DNA from: Corynebacterium callunae DSM 20147
Lineage (GTDB): Bacteria; Actinomycetota; Actinomycetes; Mycobacteriales; Mycobacteriaceae
Assembly (NCBI RefSeq): GCF_000344785.1
Contig: NC_020506.1
Span: 2,728,001-2,792,000, forward strand
Reading direction: 5' to 3'
Length of the DNA: 64,000 nucleotides
Shown here: positions 55,594-61,723 of the stretch, one piece after another
Position numbering within the stretch: the first letter of the stretch is position 1
Layout: each line of letters opens with the position of its first letter
Translations under genes and position numbers: made by a program
The notes under the pieces: model-generated
Told to the model about the DNA's origin: nothing
Database searches by the model: none
The model's input: the letters and a program-made list of their open reading frames with translations, nothing else

Positions 55594-55782
55594 TTAGGAA
55601 GAAAGGTTGCTGAGGAGGTTCTGCGCTGCTGGAGCCTCGTGAGGTGCAGGTGCTGCCTGCTGTACTGGAGCAGCCTGCTGGAACCATTCCTGAACCTGTG
55701 GGACTGGGTTGAAGTTCTGAACCCACTGGGAAGGCTGGAACTGCTGTGCAACTTCGGTGAAATGCTGGATCTGATCGAACAT
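55594..55782 (-). CDS. 62-residue Gln/Pro/Ala-rich small protein, porin-like candidate
   Basis: A strong AAAGGAGT ribosome site lies 7 bases before the ATG. No signal peptide. The product opens with MFDQIQHFTEVAQQFQPSQW, an amphipathic helix, passes through a Pro/Ala/Gln-rich middle (QQAAPVQQAAPAPHEAPAA) and ends LLSNLSS. Corynebacteria export tiny porins (PorA, PorH) without signal peptides that carry mycolate on Ser; PorH ends similarly in NFSS (from memory). Function here is inferred only. Confidence 0.6.
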   Translation of the reverse strand: MFDQIQHFTEVAQQFQPSQWVQNFNPVPQVQEWFQQAAPVQQAAPAPHEAPAAQNLLSNLSS

Positions 55783-55829
55783 GTGGAAACTCCTTTGTGA
55801 GAAATGGTTTTAAGGTGGGATTCTTCCAA

Positions 55830-55910
55830 TTAGGAAGAAAGAACTACTGCGGAGAAGATCTCAGAAACGCTGTCGAGAACGGTGTTGAAGATGTTGACGA
55901 TGTAATCCAT
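55830..55910 (-). CDS. 26-residue amphipathic small protein, PorA/PorH-like candidate
   Basis: ATG 55910 is preceded by AAGGA at 7 bases. The peptide starts MDYIVNIFNTVLDSVSEIFS and ends VVLSS. Hydrophobic residues recur at i, i+3/4 through its length with Asp, Asn and Glu on the other face, giving one strongly amphipathic helix. Net charge is negative. It lies 47 bases upstream of the 62-residue gene on the same strand, so both may form an operon. The longer in-frame ORF (to 56021) lacks a ribosome site. Confidence 0.5.
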   Translation of the reverse strand: MDYIVNIFNTVLDSVSEIFSAVVLSS

Positions 55911-56222
55911 ATGAGGATCCTTTTCTTTTGAATCGAGAGAATCTTTTGATTCCCCAGCAGCGGCGTTTCCGTTGCCGTAATGAAGAGTCAACACCTCAAA
56001 GAAAAAACAAGCAAACAGCAAAACAGCCCTTCAAAAGGCGTGCGACCAGGCAATATGCAAAAATTCTGGAGTTCATGTGAAGTTCACAGCACCATCATCT
56101 AGCTGTGTTTTTTGGTCATTTCTTTAAATACATCGATAACTCCCAGAAACCTTGGTTATGAAAATACTGTTAGACTGCTAGTTTTTACATCGTCCCAGCT
56201 AAAAGCACCTAGACGCGGAACA
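55911..56222. other. Gene-free region between the small-protein pair and the SDR gene
   Basis: No convincing ORF in the sequence of about 310 bases. It must hold the promoter of the small-protein pair (minus) and of the SDR gene (plus). Confidence 0.5.
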
Positions 56223-56975
56223 ATGAAATCGATATTTATTTCCGGAGCAGCCCAAGGAATCGGCCGTGCAGTAGCAGAAAAGTTTCTTTTGGAGGGATGG
56301 CAAGTAGGCGCATACGACATTGCGAGCATCGAATATGAACATCTCAACCTCCACAAGGGACGGCTCGATGTCACTAAAGCCGAGGAGTGGGAGAGTGCTC
56401 TTGCGGACTTCGCTGCAGTTACTGGCGGAACCATTGATGTGGTGGACAACAATGCAGGAATCATTATAGATGGGCCTCTTGCCAAAGCCGAGGAAGGCGA
56501 CGTCGAAAAGCTTATTGCAGTAAACGTGGCCGGAGTGACTCTTGGTGCCCGCGCGGCGCACCCCTATTTGAAGCGCACGCCGGGCGCACATCTGGTGAAT
56601 ATGGCTTCGGCATCGGCAGTTTATGGGCAGCCGAATATTGCGGTGTATTCCGCCAGTAAGTTTTATGTGGTGGGTTTGACGGAGTCTTTGGAATTGGAGT
56701 GGCGCCGTGATGGCATCCGAGTCGTTGATATTTGGCCACTGTGGGCGAAGACTTCGCTGGCGCAGGTTGACGCTGCGTCGACGCGCCGTTTAGGAGTGCG
56801 GATTACGCCGGAACAGGTTGCGGAGGCCGTGTGGGCGGCGGTGCATCCGAAGAATCGCTGGGCGCGGGGCAAGGTTCATTATGGGGTTTCTGCGCTGGAT
56901 AAGGCTTTGTATGTGGCGAAGTCCTTGGCGCCAGACCGCATGACGCGCTTTTTGACCAAGATTGTGGCTGGGTAA
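56223..56975 (+). CDS. Short-chain dehydrogenase/reductase
   Basis: 250 residues from ATG 56223; the frame is open upstream to 56112 but the SDR fold begins at MKSIFISGAAQGIGRAVAEKFLLEGWQVGAYDI. The cofactor loop is SGAAQGIG, the NNAG motif is intact (VVDNNAGIIIDGPL) and the catalytic Ser-Tyr-Lys lie in VNMASASAVYGQPNIAVYSASKFYVVG. The acidic residue after the second strand (YDIAS) suggests NAD(H). Substrate unknown. GC-rich codons in the second half differ slightly from the first half. Confidence 0.87.
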   Translation: MKSIFISGAAQGIGRAVAEKFLLEGWQVGAYDIASIEYEHLNLHKGRLDVTKAEEWESALADFAAVTGGTIDVVDNNAGIIIDGPLAKAEEGDVEKLIAVNVAGVTLGARAAHPYLKRTPGAHLVNMASASAVYGQPNIAVYSASKFYVVGLTESLELEWRRDGIRVVDIWPLWAKTSLAQVDAASTRRLGVRITPEQVAEAVWAAVHPKNRWARGKVHYGVSALDKALYVAKSLAPDRMTRFLTKIVAG

Positions 56976-56982
56976 AGCAAAT

Positions 56983-57022
56983 AAAAAAAGTCTGGATCTT
57001 CATGGAAGAGCCAGACTTTTTT
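56983..57022. terminator. Bidirectional terminator between SDR and POT genes
   Basis: AAAAAAGTCTGG pairs with CCAGACTTTTTT, with an inner TCTTC/GAAGA stem. A and T runs on both sides serve both convergent genes. Confidence 0.9.
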
Positions 57023-57038
57023 GTGCTTTGAATGTTGT

Positions 57039-58565
57039 TTAGCGGACGTCGATAAACTTCTTCAGGACCCAGTTCTTGGATGCAATGATCACAAGACCAA
57101 TGATGATGGTGATAACACCAACGGTGATGAAGAAGGTCTTCTCAGCGCCAGCGTCGGTGGGGTCGTAGTAACCGCCGAGGGTGCCGGAGAGGGAAGTACC
57201 CATGGAGACTGCCATCAGCCACACTGCGAACATGCGAGACTGGAAGGCCGCTGGAGCGACCTTGGTGGCAAGGGAGTTGCCAACCGGGGAGAGCAGGAGC
57301 TCGGCGATGGTGAAGAGGAAGTAGACCCAGATAATCAAAGCCATTGGAGTGGAGTTGTCTCCGCCGCCTGCGAAAGGCAGGAAGAAGAACAAGGCAACAC
57401 CGATGACGATATTTGCCACACCGAACTTCACTGCGGTAGACCACTGCTTAGCGCCCAGCTTGGTCCACAAGGTGGCGAAGATACCAGAGAAGACGATGAT
57501 AAAGATTGGGTTGAAGGAGTTGATCAATCCTGGGGGCAGATCAATTCCGAAGAAGTTGCGGTCCAAACGAGTGTCGGAGTACACAGCCAAAACAGTGAAC
57601 TGAGTCTGGAAGATCGCGAAGAAGAGCACACCACCAATGAACATTGGGATGAAGCCCAGCAGGCGAGACTTCTCGGCAGCGCTGGTGAGAGGGGAGGTGT
57701 ACATCTGAGCAAGCAGGCCGATAGCTGCAATCAAAGCGATAAGCGCGGTGATGTTAGAGAGCCATTCCAGCTTGATAATGCCGGTGGCAACCAAAGCAAC
57801 AACGATGGCCACAACGACGAGAGCGCCGATAAGCCAGGCGGCGTACTGGCTCTTTGGAAGTGGGTTTGGAACATCGTGTCCAGCAGCGCCAATAGTGGTC
57901 TTACGCATTGCAACGTACTGGATAAGGCCGAGCGCCATACCAACTGCTGCGATACCGAAGCCCCAGTGGAAACCACCCCAGCCCCAGATAGCGTTGGTGA
58001 TCAGTGGTCCGAAGAGGCCACCGATGTTGACACCCATGTAGAAGATGGAGAAACCTGCATCGCGACGAGGGTCAGTGTGGGAGTACAGCTGACCGAGCAC
58101 AACCTGAGCCGCAGTCTTAACGCCACCGGAACCTAGGCCGATGAGGACCAGGCCGATGGAGAGGCCAACATAGCCCGGGATGAGTGCCAGCGCGAGGTGG
58201 CCAATCATGACGACGATGGCGGAGTAGAAGAGGGTCTTCTCAGAACCGAATACACGGTCTGCCAAGAAGGAAGCCACCAGGGACGTCATGTAGACAAATC
58301 CGCCGTAGGCACCCACGATGGAAAGAGCTGCCGTTTGATCCATACCCAGGCCACCTTCGGTGACTGAGTAGTAGAGGTAGAAGGCGAGGATGGACTGCAT
58401 GCCGTAGAAGCTGAAGCGCTCCCACATTTCCACGCCGAAGAGGTTGGCCAGGCCCCATGGCTGGCCAAAGAACTGTTTCTCGCGGTGAGCGTCAGTAGCT
58501 ACAGAACCACTACTAGGTTCAGTAGGCTCCGGTACCACACCACCTTTGCTTGTGTCGGTATTCAT
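57039..58565 (-). CDS. POT/PTR-family proton-dependent peptide transporter
   Basis: 508 residues from ATG 58565 (the frame extends 21 codons upstream without ribosome site). 12-14 helices. The E-x-x-E-R proton-coupling motif in helix 1 (VEMWERFSFYGMQSILAFYLYYSV) and the PTR signature (GGVKTAAQVVLGQLYSHTDPRRDAGFSIFYMGVNIGGLFGPLI) are intact. It imports di- and tripeptides. Preferred codons imply good expression. Faces a parS site and the candidate RNA region upstream. Confidence 0.92.
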   Translation of the reverse strand: MNTDTSKGGVVPEPTEPSSGSVATDAHREKQFFGQPWGLANLFGVEMWERFSFYGMQSILAFYLYYSVTEGGLGMDQTAALSIVGAYGGFVYMTSLVASFLADRVFGSEKTLFYSAIVVMIGHLALALIPGYVGLSIGLVLIGLGSGGVKTAAQVVLGQLYSHTDPRRDAGFSIFYMGVNIGGLFGPLITNAIWGWGGFHWGFGIAAVGMALGLIQYVAMRKTTIGAAGHDVPNPLPKSQYAAWLIGALVVVAIVVALVATGIIKLEWLSNITALIALIAAIGLLAQMYTSPLTSAAEKSRLLGFIPMFIGGVLFFAIFQTQFTVLAVYSDTRLDRNFFGIDLPPGLINSFNPIFIIVFSGIFATLWTKLGAKQWSTAVKFGVANIVIGVALFFFLPFAGGGDNSTPMALIIWVYFLFTIAELLLSPVGNSLATKVAPAAFQSRMFAVWLMAVSMGTSLSGTLGGYYDPTDAGAEKTFFITVGVITIIIGLVIIASKNWVLKKFIDVR

Positions 58566-58648
58566 TCGATTAATGATTCCGCACCATAAAGCACAATTCC
58601 AATCCCAATCCCAGCTTGAACAGCGCAATCTCAGCTCAATTTCGATTT

Positions 58649-58668
58649 AATGTTTCACGTGAAACATT
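58649..58668. promoter_or_regulatory. parS site upstream of the peptide transporter gene
   Basis: TGTTTCACGTGAAACA at 58651-58666, one more complementary AA/TT pair on each side; about 85 bases from the transporter start. Confidence 0.93.
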
Positions 58669-58865
58669 CTTAATAGCTTTTCACAGGCTTTTAGATGGAG
58701 CGGAAAGCGCGTCTTCTAATTCGGCAGGTTTTTGTTTTGTGGATAGAATGTGGGAATTTCAGCCACATTTACCCCATCAAAGGGGTGAAAAATGGCTTGT
58801 TGAGGTACATTAAACACCCTCTTTAAGGACCGACTCCAATATTCCCAGAGTGTGCCAGGGGTGAG

Positions 58866-59437
58866 GGGACTATGCATATTCAGGTGAAGGCCATTACATT
58901 TATCATTGATCTTAAAATAAGTCACAAATGGGAATTATGTTGCACCTGAAGTGGTGAATCCAATGGACTTAAAAGCCTCACGGTCGAACTAGCTGGCTTT
59001 TGAAGATCTCATCTAAAGGTAGTGGTCACCCCGGCCAAGCAACAGAGTTATTTTCAAGCACCTTCTAGAAAGGGTTTCAGTCCAGCCCCATCTTCAACCC
59101 GTTAGTAGTGACCGCTTGTTTGTCCGGCGGTGCGATTATCCGACCGCCTGCCTACGAGAGTGGAGGACAGGGTAGTTGTTCCATTACTCCCATGGGATGT
59201 CCGGGCCAGTTCAGCCCTGGCGGCTTTTTGGTTCTCACAGTACAAAACTCTACGTAACCTTAGGCCTCTTCAAGCGAGGTTATAAAATGAGCTCGGAGAG
59301 CTGCAGTGAGGGCTAGTGGGGGACTAATGCGGAAAATTTCACACCGGGATCCTTGCCGAACCCTCTGGGAATTTACCCGGGGTCAGACATTTAAGGGCAT
59401 TTAATAAGTTGGCCCATGGGCCCAGCGATATAGTCCC
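58866..59437 (+). ncRNA. Candidate large structured non-coding RNA (about 570 nt)
   Basis: The stretch 58669-59537 has no convincing gene but many helices. GGGACTAT (58866-58873) pairs perfectly with ATAGTCCC (59430-59437) and would close the whole element. Inside: TTCAGGTG/CACCTGAA (58879/58943), TTGAAGAT/ATCTTCAA (59000/59090) and GGTCAC/GTGACC (59024/59108) in pseudoknot order, GGCGGT/ACCGCC (59126/59143), GGGTAGT/ATTACTC with two G-U pairs that fit the plus strand only (59170/59183), GGACA/TGTCC, GCCAG/CTGGC, TAACCT/AGGTTA, AGCTC/GAGCT and CCGGG/CCCGG. GGGACTA (59320) also pairs with TAGTCCC, recalling P7 of group I introns. Identity unknown. Confidence 0.4.
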
Positions 59438-59537
59438 ACGACCGGACAACAACTAACGTCAAAGACCGTAAACTTCTATTGAGATATTCAGCTTTCTTTT
59501 GCACCCCAAATAGCTGTGATCCAATTCACTTAAATAA

Positions 59538-59580
59538 AAGGTGTATTTCATATACATCTTTAACTTCTAGAACTTAGGAT
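59538..59580 (+). promoter_or_regulatory. NsrR operator and promoter of nsrR-hmp
   Basis: AAGGTGTATTT-C-ATATACATCTT (59538-59560) matches the 11-1-11 form of NsrR sites. The arms are complementary at 9 of 11 positions. TAGGAT (59575-59580) 6 bases before ATG is a likely -10 for a leaderless or nearly leaderless mRNA, so the operator would cover the -35 region. Confidence 0.75.
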
Positions 59581-59586
59581 GAGACC

Positions 59587-60069
59587 ATGCACTTGACCAC
59601 CTTTGCTGATCTTGGACTTCGGTCCATGATGATCTTGGGAGATCTGCCGGCAGGGCAGCGCCTCACGATCTCAGAATTAGCAAAGGCAACCAATGCCTCG
59701 GACAACCATCTTGCGCGCGTCGTCGCCAAGTTAGTGGACATGGAATTGGTGACTTCCATTCGTGGAAGAAACGGTGGAGTGCATCTGCCAGACTCGGCCC
59801 GTGGGGCAAGCGTGGGGCAGATCCTCCGAGAACTTGAAGGCCCCGGGGAAGTGGTGGACTGCCAAGGTGCAAAGCCGTGCCCCTTGGCAGCACATGACTG
59901 CAAGTTGCGCCATCGATTGGCCGCAGCGCGGGAAGCCTTCTTTGCTGAACTTGATGGAGACACCATCGGAGATCTGATTCGCGTCAATCGTGTGGCAGCA
60001 CAGCCTAATTCCGAGGAAGCCCACGGTTCCTCTACTTCTCTAGGTCTACCCACCTTGTGGAATAACTAG
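59587..60069 (+). CDS. nsrR: Rrf2-family nitric oxide-sensing repressor NsrR
   Basis: 160 residues. Winged helix: MHLTTFADLGLRSMMILGDLPAGQRLTISELAKATNASDNHLARVVAKLVDMELVTSIRGRNGGVHL. Three Cys that hold the Fe-S cluster lie in VVDCQGAKPCPLAAHDCKLR (C-X5-C-X6-C). NO destroys the cluster and releases DNA. The NsrR-like operator just upstream and the hmp gene 47 bases downstream fit an autoregulated NO-detoxification operon. The C-terminal 25 residues are Ser/Glu-rich and not conserved in the family. Confidence 0.9.
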   Translation: MHLTTFADLGLRSMMILGDLPAGQRLTISELAKATNASDNHLARVVAKLVDMELVTSIRGRNGGVHLPDSARGASVGQILRELEGPGEVVDCQGAKPCPLAAHDCKLRHRLAAAREAFFAELDGDTIGDLIRVNRVAAQPNSEEAHGSSTSLGLPTLWNN

Positions 60070-60116
60070 CCTTGTGACTCACCCATGAGGGCTACCGAAC
60101 ACGGAAAGCGAATCCT

Positions 60117-61319
60117 ATGTTTACTCAGCAAGCTCCCAACACTGCCCGCGCTCAGCTCTCTGAGGGGAATGTGGAAATCATCCGCCAGACTCTTCCAGTG
60201 ATTGGCGCACACATCAATGAGATCACCCCGGTCTTCTATCGCACGATGTTTGCCAATCACCCAGAGTTAATTGCCGACACTTTCAACCGCGGTAACCAGC
60301 GTTCCGGCGAGCAGCAGAAGGCGTTGGCCGCCTCTATCGCCACCTTCGCCACGATGCTTGTTGATGAAAACGCACCCGATCCAGTAGAAATGCTTTCCCG
60401 AATTGGCCACAAGCACGTATCCCTCGGCATCACCGCAGACCAGTACCAGATTGTCCACGACAACCTTTTCTCAGCCATCGTCGAAGTGCTCGGCGAGGCT
60501 ATTACCCCAGAGATCGCCGGCGCCTGGGATGAGGTTTATTGGCTCATGGCCAACATTCTTATCAGCTTTGAAAATGATCTCTACAGCTCCGCTGGGGTAG
60601 CAGCGGGCGACGTCTTTATCAAGGCGGAACTAAAGGAAAAGACTCAACTAAGCCCACTAGTCACTGAGTACACCTTCTCCGGCCAAGGTTTTGAAAAGGC
60701 GCTTCCAGGCCAGTACACCTCCATTGGTGTGACGCTTCCTGACGGTGCTCGTCAGCTTCGGCAATATTCCCTCATCAAGACTGACGAGAATTCTTTTTCC
60801 ATTGCAGTCCAAAAGGACGGCGAAGTATCCAACTTCCTTCTGGAAAACGTTGACCTCAGCGACGTTGTAGACGCAACCCTGCCAGCTGGCGATCTAGTCC
60901 TAGAAGACAATGCAGCACCACTCGTTCTTGTCAGCCAGGGCATCGGTTCCACTCCAATGACCGGAATGCTTTCCCACTTGGTGGCAACTCAGAACCCACT
61001 CGACCGTGAAGTTGTTGTCCTTCACGCCGATGCAAACGAAGCTGAATACGCTCAGCGTGAGAACACTAACAATCTTGTCGCAGCACTGTCCGAGCGTGGC
61101 AAAGCCACCCACATCGCCACTTTCCGCGAGCAGGATGAATTACTCAACTTGGACCAGCTCTTCCAAGAAGGCAAGGTTCCAGCAGAAGCTCAGTGGTACC
61201 TCTGCGGTGGAAACACCTTCCTGCAGGACATCCGCGAGCAATTAGAAAAGAACACCAAGCTTGCCCCTACAAGCATCCACTTTGAACTCTTCAGCCCTAA
61301 CGACTGGCTGGTTAGCTAA
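60117..61319 (+). CDS. hmp: Flavohaemoprotein / nitric oxide dioxygenase
   Basis: 400 residues, full length. N-terminal globin domain with the distal Tyr (VFYRTMF, Y41) and proximal His (RIGHKHVSLGI, H100). FAD domain with the binding motif RQYSL (QLRQYSLIK), and NAD domain with GIGSTPMTGML and the end HFELFSP. It oxidises NO to nitrate with oxygen and NADH. It is probably transcribed from the nsrR promoter; there is no clear separate promoter in the 47-base gap. Confidence 0.95.
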   Translation: MFTQQAPNTARAQLSEGNVEIIRQTLPVIGAHINEITPVFYRTMFANHPELIADTFNRGNQRSGEQQKALAASIATFATMLVDENAPDPVEMLSRIGHKHVSLGITADQYQIVHDNLFSAIVEVLGEAITPEIAGAWDEVYWLMANILISFENDLYSSAGVAAGDVFIKAELKEKTQLSPLVTEYTFSGQGFEKALPGQYTSIGVTLPDGARQLRQYSLIKTDENSFSIAVQKDGEVSNFLLENVDLSDVVDATLPAGDLVLEDNAAPLVLVSQGIGSTPMTGMLSHLVATQNPLDREVVVLHADANEAEYAQRENTNNLVAALSERGKATHIATFREQDELLNLDQLFQEGKVPAEAQWYLCGGNTFLQDIREQLEKNTKLAPTSIHFELFSPNDWLVS

Positions 61320-61344
61320 TCTCAAAACCACCCAGTAGGACATC

Positions 61345-61380
61345 ATCGCCGATCATAACCACCATGATCGGCGATTTTTT
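61345..61380 (+). terminator. Terminator of nsrR-hmp
   Basis: Perfect 12-bp stem ATCGCCGATCAT/ATGATCGGCGAT, 7-base loop, then a T run. Confidence 0.9.
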
Positions 61381-61423
61381 CATGCCGCATCCAGGTCACC
61401 ATCTAAGACGCGCGAGGAAACGA

Positions 61424-61439
61424 TGTTTCACGTGAAACA
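61424..61439. promoter_or_regulatory. parS site between hmp and the lamin-tail protein gene
   Basis: Perfect TGTTTCACGTGAAACA; with flanking AT pair it forms an 18-bp palindrome, not extended to a terminator-like hairpin. Confidence 0.93.
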
Positions 61440-61515
61440 TTAAAAATGGTTATGTCGTGCAATTTTCAAATTCTTGCTCATTTGAAAATTTTAAGCAACG
61501 CAACGTGCATAAACA

Positions 61516-61548
61516 GTTTTCACACAGTTCATTAAGAGTTAATGAAAC
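61516..61548 (+). promoter_or_regulatory. Three 11-base repeats resembling Pho boxes
   Basis: GTTTTCACACA, GTTCATTAAGA and GTTAATGAAAC stand head to tail, each starting with GTT, at exact 11-base spacing. Two weaker units may follow (GACCTTAATCT, AACCTTCAGCA). PhoB/PhoP/PhoR-type response regulators bind such 11-base direct repeats. They lie about 180 bases upstream of the lamin-tail protein start. Confidence 0.45.
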
Positions 61549-61723
61549 GACCTTAATCTAACCTTCAGCAGTCGGACAGTGCGCATTCATCAATAAGCGC
61601 AAAGCACCTCTTTCATGCCCACCATGCCTTCCCCAAAGGTGCGGTGGTCTTTTAACATGCTCGCGCTTTTACTCCCGACGCAAAAACTTAAACAATAAAC
61701 TCAACAATATAAGAGGATCCACC

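Noticed and set aside
57021..58136. 371-codon plus-strand ORF opposite the peptide transporter gene
   Set aside because: Antisense shadow of a high-codon-bias gene; no domain recognised.
58616..58813. 65-codon plus-strand ORF that reads through a parS site
   Set aside because: It owes part of its length to parS (N-V-S-R-E-T), and has no ribosome site or family match.
58716..58925. 69-codon minus-strand ORF upstream of the peptide transporter
   Set aside because: No ribosome site, no recognisable domain, and it overlaps the start of the candidate structured RNA; likely chance.
58980..59480. Group II intron, tmRNA, RNase P RNA or SRP RNA
   Set aside because: No domain V, no tRNA-like ends with tag frame, no conserved RNase P GAGGAAAGTCC segment, and the size does not suit SRP RNA.
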